Numbered from the stretch's first letter, positions 35,312-44,766 are shown. The stretch: DNA of 64,000 bases from Clostridiales bacterium DTU074 (GCA_001513075.1 LFSE01000115.1:5090-69089), one strand, 5' to 3'. Numbers and translations are program-made. The notes: generated by a model from the sequence alone, not told the origin.

Positions 35312-38300
35312 TTATTTTCTTACAACCGTTAAGGTTACCCTCTCGTCATTTATGTTCCATTCCTTTGTATAACCGTCAGCCTTGCCCTCAGCAATTTGAG
35401 TGGCAAGCACTTCCTCGGCAATTTCTTCTTTGTTCCTTTCAATTATACGACCAATCCTGTCGTTGTCGAAGTAGTACAGATGAATTCTGTCCTGAACCTC
35501 AAAGCCTGCTTCCTTACGCATGTTCTGAACCTTGCTGACTATCTCCCGCACAAAGCCCTCTTCCACCAGCTCTTCGGTAAGATTGGTATCAAGTGCAACC
35601 GTTATATCCCTGTTGCTCTCAACCACAAAGCCTTCCCTGTGGCCGGTCTCTATTAACACGTCCTCCTCGGCAAGTTCAATCGTTCGATCTTCAACTGTAA
35701 GTCGAACGGGTTGTCCGTTTCTAAACGTCTGCAGCGCCTTTTTCCCATCCAACTCCCTTAAAGCTTGAGTGAGCTTGGGCAACAATCTGCCGTACCTCGG
35801 CCCAAGGGTTTTAAGCTGGGGTTTTATGGTCACCACCGTAAAATCATCAATATCTTCGGTAAACACCAGCTCCTTAACGTTGAGCTCATCCTTTACCAGT
35901 TCCACAAACATATCCGGCAGGGTTTGACCGAGCTTTACATACATGGTCTTAAGAGGCTGGCGTATCTTTATATTGGCCGTATTGCGGCAGGCCCGCCCCA
36001 TCGTCACCAGCTTAAGCACAACATCCATATTTTTCTCCAGCTCTTCATCTATCCAGCTGGCATCCGACCGGGGATAGTCGCACAGGTGTACGCTCTCAGG
36101 TGCATCTGGCTGTATGCTTCTTACCAGATTGTCATATATCTCCTCGGTCATAAAGGGTACAAACGGTGCCGCCAATTTGGCCAGTTCCACCAGAACAGTA
36201 TACAGGGTCATATAGGCATTTATCTTGTCCTGGGGCATCTCCTTCTGCCAGAAGCGTTCACGGCTTCGTCTTACGTACCAGTTGCTTAGTTCATCCACAA
36301 AATCCTGTATCCCTCTGGCCGCCTCGGTTATCCGATATCGGTTGAGATTGTCATCCACAAAGGCTGTGAGGGAATGCAGCCTTGACAGTATCCACCGATC
36401 CATAACCGACAGCTTGTCATAATCCAGCGAATACTGGGTCGGATTGAATTTATCGATATTGGCATATAGCACAAAGAAAGCATAGGTATTCCAAAGGGTA
36501 GCCATAAACCTTCTCTGGGACTCGCTGACCGCTTCCTCGTAAAAACGGCTGGGCAGCCACGGCGCACTGCTGGTATAGAAGTACCACCGCACTGCATCGG
36601 CTCCCAATTTATCCAGCACTACCCAGGGATCCACCACATTGCCCTTATGCTTGCTCATCTTCTGCCCATCCTTATCCAACACATGGCCGAGAACTATAAC
36701 GTTTTTGTAGGACGGCTGATCAAACAGCAGGGTGGAAATTGCCAGCAGGGTATAAAACCATCCCCGAGTCTGATCCACAGCCTCGCTTATAAAATCGGCC
36801 GGAAAGTTCTCGTGAAACAGCTCCTGGTTTTCAAAGGGATAGTGCCACTGGGCAAAAGGCATGGAGCCCGAGTCAAACCAGCAGTCGATGACTTCCGGGA
36901 CCCTCTGCATCTTACCCTTCTGACATTCGGGACACCTTAAAAATACCCGATCTATATACGGCTTATGAAGTTCTATGTCTTCAGGGACATCTAGGCCCAT
37001 CTCCTTAAGCTCGGCTATGCTCCCCACCACATGGCGGTAGCCGCATTCGCATTCCCATATAGGCAGTGGAGTCCCCCAATACCGCTCACGGCTCAAACCC
37101 CAGTCCACAACATTCTCAAGGAAATTTCCAAAACGCCCTTCCTTGACGTTTTCAGGGAGCCAGTTGATCTGGCGGTTATTCTTTAACAGCTGTTCCCTAA
37201 CGGCTGTCATTTTAATAAACCAGGTATCCCTTGCATAATAAAGCAGGGGAGTATCGCATCTCCAACAGAACGGATAGGAGTGCTGATAATCCGCAACAGC
37301 ATATATAAGGTTTCGCTGTTCAAGGTTTTTGATTATTTCGGGGTCCGCATCCTTCACAAATACCCCTTTCCATGGTTCAGCCGCTTCCACGAACTTTCCT
37401 TCACTGTCCACCAGCTGTACAAAAGGCAGATCGTATATTCTTCCAACCCTTGCGTCATCCTCACCAAAAGCAGGTGCGGTATGAACTATGCCGGTGCCCT
37501 CCGTCAATGTAACAAAATCGTCAGCCACCACATAATAGGCCTTCTTGTCCGTTTTAGCAAAATTGAACAAGGGCTCGTACTCAATCCCCACCAGTTGGTC
37601 ACCGGTCATTCGAGCAAGCACCTCATATTCCTCTTTAAGCACACTTGGTGCAAGAGCCTCCGCCAGGATGTATACCTCATCTCCACACCTTACCTTTACA
37701 TAACTTTCCTTTCCGTTAACGGTAAGGGCCACGTTGGAAGGCAGGGTCCACGGAGTGGTGGTCCAGGCCATGAGGAAGGTTTGCTGTTCTCCTCTGACCT
37801 TGAACTTAACGTAAATGGAAGGATCGGTAACTTCTTTGTACCCCTGAGCTACTTCGTGGCTCGACAGAGGGGTGCCGCAGCGGGGGCAATAGGGAACGAT
37901 CTTATGACCCTTATACAGGAGCCCTTTATCCCATATCTTTTTAAGCGCCCACCAGACCGATTCAATGTACTCGTTATAGTACGTAACGTAGGGGTTCTCC
38001 ATATCGGCCCAAAATGCCACCCTCTCGCTCATCTTCTCCCATTCCTGCTTGTATTTCCATACGCTTTCCTTACACCTGTGTATAAATGGCTCCACTCCGT
38101 ACTTTTCAATTTCAGGCTTGCCGTTTATCCCCAGCTCCTTTTCAACTTCCAGCTCTACAGGAAGCCCATGGGTGTCCCAGCCCGCTTTCCGAAGCACTTT
38201 GTATCCCTTCATGGTCTTGTAGCGGGGTATAATATCCTTTATCACACGGGTAATAACATGACCTATATGAGGCTTCCCGTTGGCCGTAGGAGGCCCGTCA

Positions 38301-38431
38301 TAAAAGGTAAACGTAGGCCCTCCTTCCCGAAACTGTACACTCTTTTCAAATATGCAATTTTCCTTCCAGAATTCCAGTATCTTCAGTTCCCTATCGGCAA
38401 AATTCAAACTGGTCGATACCTTCCTATACAT
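35312..38431 (-). CDS. ileS: Isoleucine--tRNA ligase, long (type 2) form
   Basis: IleS charges tRNA-Ile and edits mischarged valine. The 1039-aa product has the HIGH motif (H55-H58 in GKPHIGHVITR), KMSKH near residue 592, the zinc-like pair YCPRCGTPLSSHEV, and editing-domain stretches (TEGTGIVHTAPAFGEDD). The length and the absence of the C-terminal zinc finger place it with the eukaryote-like type 2 enzymes that tend to resist mupirocin. The start MYRKVSTSLNFADRE has GGAGGG 7 nt upstream; a longer frame to 38473 lacks a site. A T-box with an apparent Ile specifier lies directly upstream. Confidence 0.97.
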   Translation of the reverse strand: MYRKVSTSLNFADRELKILEFWKENCIFEKSVQFREGGPTFTFYDGPPTANGKPHIGHVITRVIKDIIPRYKTMKGYKVLRKAGWDTHGLPVELEVEKELGINGKPEIEKYGVEPFIHRCKESVWKYKQEWEKMSERVAFWADMENPYVTYYNEYIESVWWALKKIWDKGLLYKGHKIVPYCPRCGTPLSSHEVAQGYKEVTDPSIYVKFKVRGEQQTFLMAWTTTPWTLPSNVALTVNGKESYVKVRCGDEVYILAEALAPSVLKEEYEVLARMTGDQLVGIEYEPLFNFAKTDKKAYYVVADDFVTLTEGTGIVHTAPAFGEDDARVGRIYDLPFVQLVDSEGKFVEAAEPWKGVFVKDADPEIIKNLEQRNLIYAVADYQHSYPFCWRCDTPLLYYARDTWFIKMTAVREQLLKNNRQINWLPENVKEGRFGNFLENVVDWGLSRERYWGTPLPIWECECGYRHVVGSIAELKEMGLDVPEDIELHKPYIDRVFLRCPECQKGKMQRVPEVIDCWFDSGSMPFAQWHYPFENQELFHENFPADFISEAVDQTRGWFYTLLAISTLLFDQPSYKNVIVLGHVLDKDGQKMSKHKGNVVDPWVVLDKLGADAVRWYFYTSSAPWLPSRFYEEAVSESQRRFMATLWNTYAFFVLYANIDKFNPTQYSLDYDKLSVMDRWILSRLHSLTAFVDDNLNRYRITEAARGIQDFVDELSNWYVRRSRERFWQKEMPQDKINAYMTLYTVLVELAKLAAPFVPFMTEEIYDNLVRSIQPDAPESVHLCDYPRSDASWIDEELEKNMDVVLKLVTMGRACRNTANIKIRQPLKTMYVKLGQTLPDMFVELVKDELNVKELVFTEDIDDFTVVTIKPQLKTLGPRYGRLLPKLTQALRELDGKKALQTFRNGQPVRLTVEDRTIELAEEDVLIETGHREGFVVESNRDITVALDTNLTEELVEEGFVREIVSKVQNMRKEAGFEVQDRIHLYYFDNDRIGRIIERNKEEIAEEVLATQIAEGKADGYTKEWNINDERVTLTVVRK

Positions 38432-38476
38432 AGCTTTCCCTCCAAAATCCAACGATTGTTTTGCGTACACCAATAT

Positions 38477-38774
38477 AAATAAAACCTTTCATCCAGATAT
38501 CAGGACGAAAGGTTAACTTCCGCGGTACCACCCGATTTTGATATAACACACGTGTATATCCACTTACCCGCATACAGGCGACTCCTATATGCGCCCTCGG
38601 TAACGGGAGGTCCGTCCCAGCTTACTCGGAAAGCCTTTCAGCCGGCCGTTCAGAGGTGATTTTCAATACCCTTGGACGGGATCGGGCTCCCACCATCCCC
38701 AACTCGCTGGCCCCACAAAGGTATCTACTCTTCCTCATCATCACGTTTTATAGCCAGTTATCCAATTTCATGTT
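38477..38774 (-). promoter_or_regulatory. T-box leader (probable tRNA-Ile specifier) upstream of ileS
   Basis: On the minus strand GGGTGGTACCGCGG (38520-38533) is followed by the terminator stem AACCTTTCGTCC / GGATGAAAGGTT (38483-38514) and TTATTTAT. Upstream, Stem I carries GAGGAAGAGTA and the specifier-side GAAAATCACC, placing ATC (Ile) in the specifier position. This agrees with the gene it controls. Confidence 0.95.
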
Positions 38775-38780
38775 GCATGT

Positions 38781-38809
38781 ATTATAACCAAAATATGATG
38801 TTTTGTAAA
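38781..38809 (-). promoter_or_regulatory. Promoter of the ileS T-box transcript
   Basis: On the minus strand TTTACA-N17-TATAAT ends 7 nt before the leader. Confidence 0.7.
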
Positions 38810-38846
38810 GGGCTAATGTGCAATTTATCCTTCATTGGCAACTTCC

Positions 38847-40172
38847 TTATTTACAATCATCAACAAAGGCATAGTAAATTGCCCTGACAGCCTCTTCCAT
38901 ATCGTCATTTTCGATTCCTACTATTATGTTTATCTCGCTCGAACCCTGATCGATCATGCGTACGTTTATACCCTTGTTCCCCAAAGCTGTAAACAGCTTG
39001 GCAGCTATACCCGGGGTTCGGGCCATGCCCCTTCCAACCGTAGCAATCAGCGCCATGTTGGAATAAACTTCGACCGAATCGGGTTTAAGCTGTTCCTTGA
39101 TCTCAGCCAGCACTTTCTCAAGTTTCCCGTCGAGCTGGGAATCGGCAATAACCAGGGAAATTGTATCAATCCCGGACGGCATATGCTCAAAGGATATGCC
39201 GTTAGATTCAAGGATTGAAAGCAGCCTTCGCCCAAAGCCCAGTTCATTGTTCATAAACGTCTTTTCGATGGCAATTACGGTAAAACCCTTCTTCCCGGCT
39301 ACGCCGGTTATACCTCCCGTGCAGCATACCGGTTCCGCTTCATTCACAATTATCGTACCCGGATCAGTAGGAACATTGGTATTTTTTATGTGAACAGGAA
39401 TACCGGCTTTTTTCACCGGGAATATTGAATCTTCATGGAGAACACCGGCACCCATATAAGCCAGCTCACGGAGTTCGCGGTAAGTTATCTTCCGAATGGG
39501 TTTGGGATTGCTGACAATCCTGGGGTCAGCCATCATGAAACCGGAAACATCGGTCCAATTCTCATAGACATCGGCATTAACGCCTCTGGCCACAATGGCT
39601 CCCGTAATATCCGAGCCTCCGCGGGGAAAGGTCTTTATCCGACCGTCAGGCATGGAACCATAAAAACCCGGGATAACCGCCCGTTCATGATGCTGCAGAC
39701 GCCGGCCTATTTCTTCATTGGTCCTCTCGCTGTCAAACATTCCCTGGCTGTCAAAAAATATTATATCAGCAGCGTCGATAAAGTCGTAACCAAGGAGTTT
39801 GGCAAGAATAATTCCGTTCAGGTATTCACCCCTGCTTGCCGTATAATCCGCCGATGCACCCTCCCGAATCCTTGATTTTATATTCTTCAATACGGGTTCC
39901 AGATCCAAATCAAGATTTAAGCCACGGACAATATCCATATACCGCTGCGTTATAGCTTCAAAAATATCATCAAAGGCAAGAGCCTGTTTCGCCCGTTCGT
40001 GACACAAATATAAAAGATCGGTAATCTTAGCGTCATCCCTATGGCGCTTTCCCGGCGCCGAAGGAATCACATAGCGCCTGTTTGCATCGTTCAAAACAAT
40101 ATCCCGTACCTTGCAGAACTGCTCAACGCATGAAAGAGATGTTCCTCCAAACTTTGCTACAATAACTCCCAC
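38847..40172 (-). CDS. lysC: Aspartate kinase
   Basis: Aspartate kinase phosphorylates aspartate, the entry step to lysine, threonine, methionine and diaminopimelate. The 441-aa product has the kinase signature VAKFGGTSLS at the N-terminus, then PRGGSDITGAIVARGVNADVYENWTDVSGFMMADPR. Two C-terminal ACT-type domains (FTVIAIEKTFMNN..., MALIATVGRGMARTPGIAAKLFTAL) normally bind feedback inhibitors. GTG 40172 is preferred because AGGGGGA lies 9 nt upstream; the TTG at 40181 sits too close to that site. It is monocistronic, with its own promoter. Confidence 0.94.
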   Translation of the reverse strand: MGVIVAKFGGTSLSCVEQFCKVRDIVLNDANRRYVIPSAPGKRHRDDAKITDLLYLCHERAKQALAFDDIFEAITQRYMDIVRGLNLDLDLEPVLKNIKSRIREGASADYTASRGEYLNGIILAKLLGYDFIDAADIIFFDSQGMFDSERTNEEIGRRLQHHERAVIPGFYGSMPDGRIKTFPRGGSDITGAIVARGVNADVYENWTDVSGFMMADPRIVSNPKPIRKITYRELRELAYMGAGVLHEDSIFPVKKAGIPVHIKNTNVPTDPGTIIVNEAEPVCCTGGITGVAGKKGFTVIAIEKTFMNNELGFGRRLLSILESNGISFEHMPSGIDTISLVIADSQLDGKLEKVLAEIKEQLKPDSVEVYSNMALIATVGRGMARTPGIAAKLFTALGNKGINVRMIDQGSSEINIIVGIENDDMEEAVRAIYYAFVDDCK

Positions 40173-40211
40173 CTGTTCCAATCCCCCTATAACGATAAAA
40201 TAATTAAGAAA

Positions 40212-40240
40212 ATTATAAATTTATGTTTTGTAAAAGTCAA
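40212..40240 (-). promoter_or_regulatory. Promoter of the aspartate kinase gene
   Basis: On the minus strand TTGACT-N17-TATAAT lies about 40 nt before the start codon. The remaining intergenic DNA (40241-40490) shows only the terminator described next. Confidence 0.75.
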
Positions 40241-40305
40241 GGGCTACAAAGCTCCAGATGTATAGTATAGCTTGAGAACCAACAACGTATGCCCCTTTAT
40301 ATTAG

Positions 40306-40351
40306 GCAAAAAAATAGCGGCAGTTGAAGGCTCTCTTCAATTGCCGCTATT
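40306..40351 (-). terminator. Terminator of the sugar-gene cluster
   Basis: AATAGCGGCA and TGCCGCTATT pair, with an inner TTGAAG/CTTCAA stem, followed on the minus strand by TTTTT. It lies about 140 nt after the oxidoreductase stop codon. Confidence 0.85.
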
Positions 40352-40490
40352 GAAATCGGTTTTATAGCTTTGCCGTCCCTGGTCTGGATTTTTTACACCA
40401 TGCCAACCATAATACAATCATAATACTTCAGGCAAATTTCTTGACCATAAGCTAATATGGCCGGCCAAATTGTAATTCCCGGCATCGAAA

Positions 40491-41534
40491 TCATTTCTTC
40501 CACATCAAAATATAATCCCTGGCAACTTTTAAGTCCTCCACAGCCTCCCTGGCTTCACAGGGCGCCGGTCTTTCCTTTCTTACCGCGGCCAGGAAGTTCA
40601 TTGCCTGCTTTTTCATCGCGTGTATCCTGGGCAATGTAGGCTGAACGGTTACCGGCTCACACTTTCCGTTATCCATCATAACTGTAACCCGTCCCGGCTG
40701 CTGACATGCAAGGGGAGGCGGAAGCTCAACCTTTATAAAGCCTTTTTCAAAGCACACCAGCACGCTTTCCTGCCAGTCAATTGTGTTTTCATAGGGTGCC
40801 ATCTCGATAATGCCTGACACACCGCTATCGCTTTCAGCAACCAGCAATACCCCTGACTTATCCGCATGGGTAACTTTATAGGGTTCACCCAACATGAACC
40901 GCAGGGCATTTACCTGATGAATATAGTAATTTACAAAAATATCATAAGCCTTAGCCGTTTCCTCATCGAAATACGCCGCATCGTGTTCCAATTCGATTTT
41001 CGGATAGGGCTCATCGGATGTGATGGCATTTCCCGCACCGCTAACCCAGTCGCCGGGCGGCATTGTTATCCTGATATACCTGAGCCTTCCGTATTCACCG
41101 CTTGCCTTCCATTCATCCACCAGCTTTTTGGCATATTCCATAGCAGGATCCGAACGTTTATGGTAGCCCACCATGTGGAGAACTCCCTTTTCATCGGCCA
41201 GCTTTGCAAGGTATTCCCCTGCCTCTACCGAGAGGGCCAGGGGTTTCTCGGTTAGCAACGGTATTCCTGCATTAATTATATCCGGAACAATTTTTATATG
41301 ATGCCTGTAGGGCTGAGCTGCCACAATAGCATCTAACTGACAGTCCTCCAAAAGCTCCAAATGATTTTTATACACCTTTTCCACGCCATATCGCCTGGCT
41401 ACCTTCTCAGCCAGCTGCCGCCGGGGTTCAGCAATTGCCACCACTTCACAATCATCCAAGACAGCATAGTTGGCTAGATGGGCTTTTTGCCCCATAAAAC
41501 CCACGCCTACAAATCCAATTCTTAGTTTATCCAC
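40491..41534 (-). CDS. Gfo/Idh/MocA-family oxidoreductase
   Basis: The 347-aa NAD(P)-dependent sugar dehydrogenase-like protein has RIGFVGVGFMGQKAHLANYA as nucleotide-binding loop, the family signature LLTEKPLALSVEAGEYLA, and NYYIHQVNALRFMLGEP, where D/Y...H pairs act in catalysis in this family. It follows the GH4 gene by 14 nt on the same strand. GH4 enzymes themselves use an NAD-dependent oxidation, so the pair may process the same sugar. The GTG at 41534 has AAAGGA upstream. The substrate is unknown. Confidence 0.87.
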   Translation of the reverse strand: MDKLRIGFVGVGFMGQKAHLANYAVLDDCEVVAIAEPRRQLAEKVARRYGVEKVYKNHLELLEDCQLDAIVAAQPYRHHIKIVPDIINAGIPLLTEKPLALSVEAGEYLAKLADEKGVLHMVGYHKRSDPAMEYAKKLVDEWKASGEYGRLRYIRITMPPGDWVSGAGNAITSDEPYPKIELEHDAAYFDEETAKAYDIFVNYYIHQVNALRFMLGEPYKVTHADKSGVLLVAESDSGVSGIIEMAPYENTIDWQESVLVCFEKGFIKVELPPPLACQQPGRVTVMMDNGKCEPVTVQPTLPRIHAMKKQAMNFLAAVRKERPAPCEAREAVEDLKVARDYILMWKK

Positions 41535-41548
41535 AGCTCTCTTCCTTT

Positions 41549-42961
41549 CTACTTAGCTAATTCTCCAAAACGGGCAAATATGGCCAATGCCGGATCAATA
41601 GGCACATCGGCTCGCTTTACATCCTTAGGTATGCTGATTATCGGGGTACTCCTGACCTTCTTACCCTCAAATTGAGGCAGCCACTGTTTTTCAGCCTCCA
41701 GCATTTCGGCCACCATATCCCTGATCTCTTTCAGTGTAAGCACCGCCCCAGTCAGTGGATCCAGAGCACAAGCCTGAACAACGGTCTCAGGATCACCTGT
41801 TTTTGCAGCCAGCACCGCCAATCTCTGAACATTGATATTTGTCAGGTTTAAAGCTGCACATTGAGGTGGTAGATCGCCTACAATTGTGGGATGAAGCCCG
41901 GTTTTATCAGCAAATATAGGTCCTTCGGCACAGCAATCAGCCGGAAGGTTTGTAATCATTCCATTATTTCGTACGTTTCCGTTGAATTTGAATGTCTTTC
42001 CAAGCTCAATGGCTTCAATGATATAGGAGCAGTATTCCACACTTCTGGGAGGCAGTTCTATTGGCTCGTTTTCAAGTATGTTCTTATCCTTGAACTTTTC
42101 GGCAACATGAGCGCACCATTTATAGTATGCTCCCGTCTCACCTCCGAAAGAAGGTTCATCACAATACAGCTCCAAAGCCTTTTTATTCTTTCGGAACCAA
42201 GGAACATACTCGGAAAGATGGCCTGTTGATTCGGTCATGAAATATCCAAAATGTCTGAAAACCTCTCCACGCACCTTTTCGTTAACGTAATACTCCGGCT
42301 TTTCAAACTTTTCGCGCAAAATAGGATAGAGATCCTGTCCATCCTTTTCAATTTTCAAAAACCATGCCATATGGTTAATACCCGCACACAGATACTCAAT
42401 CTCCTCTTTGGGCACCCCTACATAGCCTGCTATCAAATCCAAAGTAGTCTGTACGCCATGGCATAGACCAACAAACTTCACCTTTGTCTCTCCCAATGCC
42501 CAGCATACCATTGCCATAGGATTGACGTAATTAAGGAGCAGGGCATTGGGACAAAGCTCTTCCATGTCCCTGGCCATGTCAAGTGCTACCGGAATGCTCT
42601 TCAAAGCCCTGAACACTCCCCCAGGCCCTAAGGTATCTCCGATACACTGATCCACGCCATACTTCATGGGGATGGCATAGTCCATCTCAAATGCAGTCAC
42701 ACCGCCCACCTGAAAGGTTGCAATAACATAATCAGCATCCTTAAGAGCATCCCGCCTGTCGGTGGTGACGTATACTTCACTTCTCAATCCGTTTTTCTTG
42801 ATAACCTTCTTCATATACTTTTCCACCTGAGGCGTCTTGCTGGTGGTGGGAGCCATGAGCGCAAACTGTGTGTCATCCAGACCCGGTGTAGCCATGATAT
42901 CAAGCATCAAGGTTTTGCAAAAGACCACACTTCCCGCTCCAATAATAGCAATCTTTCGCAT
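41549..42961 (-). CDS. Glycoside hydrolase family 4 enzyme (NAD- and Mn-dependent)
   Basis: GH4 enzymes cleave glycosides by an unusual oxidation-elimination mechanism with NAD and Mn2+. The 470-aa product has KIAIIGAGSVVFCKTLMLDI as NAD-binding loop, NYVNPMAM (residues 144-151), the metal-binding Cys-His in CHGV (C167-H168) and GINHMAW (H197). The subtype motif reads CHGV, unlike the CHSV of MelA alpha-galactosidases, so the substrate may be a glucoside, glucuronide or galacturonide. AGGAGG-like GGGAGGGG precedes the ATG. It is transcribed with the downstream oxidoreductase and probably with the VCBS gene upstream. Confidence 0.9.
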   Translation of the reverse strand: MRKIAIIGAGSVVFCKTLMLDIMATPGLDDTQFALMAPTTSKTPQVEKYMKKVIKKNGLRSEVYVTTDRRDALKDADYVIATFQVGGVTAFEMDYAIPMKYGVDQCIGDTLGPGGVFRALKSIPVALDMARDMEELCPNALLLNYVNPMAMVCWALGETKVKFVGLCHGVQTTLDLIAGYVGVPKEEIEYLCAGINHMAWFLKIEKDGQDLYPILREKFEKPEYYVNEKVRGEVFRHFGYFMTESTGHLSEYVPWFRKNKKALELYCDEPSFGGETGAYYKWCAHVAEKFKDKNILENEPIELPPRSVEYCSYIIEAIELGKTFKFNGNVRNNGMITNLPADCCAEGPIFADKTGLHPTIVGDLPPQCAALNLTNINVQRLAVLAAKTGDPETVVQACALDPLTGAVLTLKEIRDMVAEMLEAEKQWLPQFEGKKVRSTPIISIPKDVKRADVPIDPALAIFARFGELAK

Positions 42962-43007
42962 AAAAACACCCCTCCCATAAAATTAATCAAAAAATTTATG
43001 GCAAGAT

Positions 43008-44090
43008 CTACACATAGCCCAGGTTTTCAAAGAGGTACAGCCCTTCCTTTCCGGGAGCAACAATATCCAATCGTCCGTCACCGTTTATATCCGTAACCCA
43101 GAAATAAATACCCACACCCGAAGCCTCTCCAGCCTCTCCGTAATCGATTACGTGCTTTATAAACTCGCCCTTGTTTATTTTAAAATAATATATACCAACC
43201 GGATCATTGTCCCCCGGATCATTTCCGCAGTGAGCCCTATAACGTTTCCCGGTAACAAGCTCCAGTTCTCCGTCCCCGTCAATATCCACCAGCTTCATAT
43301 CGTGATACTGGGCCACGGTATTGTCTATCTCATGCTTTTCCCATATCCTTTTTCCGTCTTCACCTATCTTGTGTTCCCACCATGCCAATCCATAACCGTG
43401 GGCATTCCCCACAATGAGGTCGTTTAGACCGTTGCCGGTAACGTCGTATCCCAGTATGGGAATGCTGGCCGTTCCCAAGTTAAATTCCCTATGGAATTTC
43501 CACGGTCCTTCATAAGGATTTTCAGGCTGTTCAAGCCAACCACCGCTTAATACAATATCAGCCCTGCCATCGCCGTTTATATCTACAAATCCCATTCCGT
43601 GACCGCTGGGTTCATCTCCTATAACATATTTAACAAAGCTGCCGGTTCCCTTCCCCTGCTGGTCCACAACCAGTTTATAGAAAGCCTGAGGCTCACCTGG
43701 CGTATTGGGGAAAACCTCGGGAATCCCGCAGCCATCTATGTCAAAGAATCGTATGGTTTCAATACTCCCGCACCTATCAATATCATGAACCTTCCATTCC
43801 CCATATCCGCCGGGATTTTCCCTCCATCTAAGGGTCTGACCCCACCAGCCCCCAGTAATAATGTCAATGTATCCGTCCCCATTCACATCCATACCGTAAT
43901 CGGAAAAATCATCAAAGTATTCCCCTTCCGGCTGGACATCGCATATCTTGTGTTTTCGTTTAAAATCCGGACCTTCATACCAGTATTCGCCGCACACAAT
44001 GTCCAAAAAACCATCATTATTCACGTCAAAGACACACGCAGCTTCGTAAGACACATTATCGATCAACCGTTTTTTAAACTTTAGTTCCAT
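43008..44090 (-). CDS. Cytoplasmic FG-GAP/VCBS beta-propeller protein
   Basis: The 360-aa product is built from seven repeats with calcium-loop motifs of the DxDxDG type: DVNNDGFLDIV, DVNGDGYIDII, DIDGCGIPEVF, DINGDGRADIV, DVTGNGLNDLI, DIDGDGELELV and DINGDGRLDIV. Seven repeats imply a complete seven-bladed propeller. No signal peptide or membrane segment is present, so it should be cytoplasmic, unusual for this fold in bacteria. The start at 44090 has GAGAGG upstream; the longer frame to 44123 lacks a site. By position it may bind or act on the same sugar as the GH4 and GH51 enzymes. A lyase or sugar-binding role is speculative. Confidence 0.8.
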   Translation of the reverse strand: MELKFKKRLIDNVSYEAACVFDVNNDGFLDIVCGEYWYEGPDFKRKHKICDVQPEGEYFDDFSDYGMDVNGDGYIDIITGGWWGQTLRWRENPGGYGEWKVHDIDRCGSIETIRFFDIDGCGIPEVFPNTPGEPQAFYKLVVDQQGKGTGSFVKYVIGDEPSGHGMGFVDINGDGRADIVLSGGWLEQPENPYEGPWKFHREFNLGTASIPILGYDVTGNGLNDLIVGNAHGYGLAWWEHKIGEDGKRIWEKHEIDNTVAQYHDMKLVDIDGDGELELVTGKRYRAHCGNDPGDNDPVGIYYFKINKGEFIKHVIDYGEAGEASGVGIYFWVTDINGDGRLDIVAPGKEGLYLFENLGYV

Positions 44091-44262
44091 ATGGCATTCC
44101 TCTCTCCCTTTATATATTGACATGCTTGTAAATATAAAGATGTGCCGGTCGTATTGGTAAAATTTACTTTTCTAATAATAATTTTAACACTGAATATCCT
44201 AAAAAACAAATAGAATATTCAAAGAAGAGAATGGATAAAACCGATATCCTCTGCTAAAACAT

Positions 44263-44403
44263 CTACTGTGGGGGTGATTTTTTGCATGGCTGATATCCAT
44301 CGGGTTGATAGCCCAGCCTATAACAAGATTTCCTGAACATATCCATAACACATGAGAAATCGTTTATTATACTCATGGTACCGGTGTACTCAAAATTGGC
44401 CAT
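44263..44403 (-). CDS. 46-aa small protein, unknown
   Basis: The frame begins MANFEYTGTMSIINDFSC, continues with VMDMFRKSCYRLGYQPDG and ends CKKSPPQ. GAGGTGG lies 5 nt before the ATG. Three cysteines are present and there is no membrane helix. It lies just past the terminator of the cysteine-rich gene at 44506. The family is not recognised; it is supported by ribosome site and open frame only. The remaining DNA between it and the VCBS gene holds no other gene. Confidence 0.45.
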   Translation of the reverse strand: MANFEYTGTMSIINDFSCVMDMFRKSCYRLGYQPDGYQPCKKSPPQ

Positions 44404-44444
44404 AAAAGCCACCTCTTTCTCACCTACCGAATGGGCATCCATGT

Positions 44445-44486
44445 GAAAAAAGCAGCCCTTATCAATATAAGCTGTAAAGGCTGCTT
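44445..44486 (-). terminator. Terminator after the cysteine-rich protein gene
   Basis: AAGCAGCC and GGGCTGCTT pair around an inner AGCTTATA-type stem, followed by TTTTT on the minus strand. Confidence 0.75.
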
Positions 44487-44505
44487 TAATGCTATGAAAT
44501 CGTTC

Positions 44506-44766
44506 CTACCACCGGGGCTGATATGGGTATGGACATCTGGCACCTACAAGCTTGGCCTTTATCTGCACTATACAGCCGCAAAACCTGCATGTGGTACCGT
44601 AATCCAGGTACTCACATAAGCTGCATTTCTCCAACCTGTCGCTGTACTCATCCTCCGTAACCAGCTTCACCTGTTTAACCTTTACCGTCTCTCCAAATAT
44701 CTTATTTATCTCTTCTTGCGACAGCCTCACGGTGGCAACGCACCCTTTGCACCCGATATTTTCCAT
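44506..44766 (-). CDS. Cysteine-rich putative zinc-binding protein (DUF6171-like)
   Basis: The 86-aa product has an N-terminal GCKGC and a C-terminal pair KCSLCEYL...TTCRFCGCIVQIKAKL...CPYP. The CxxC-x(8-10)-CxxCGCxV pattern is typical of small zinc-ribbon proteins near carbohydrate or phage genes; DUF6171 is the closest family I can name, with moderate confidence. GGAGG lies 8 nt before ATG 44766; the ATG at 44787 has none. It stands between the GH51 gene and the VCBS gene. Confidence 0.6.
   Translation of the reverse strand: MENIGCKGCVATVRLSQEEINKIFGETVKVKQVKLVTEDEYSDRLEKCSLCEYLDYGTTCRFCGCIVQIKAKLVGARCPYPYQPRW

Noticed and set aside
37280-38482. A 400-codon plus-strand open frame opposite ileS.
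   Set aside because: It is an antisense shadow of a well-identified tRNA synthetase gene, with no ribosome site.
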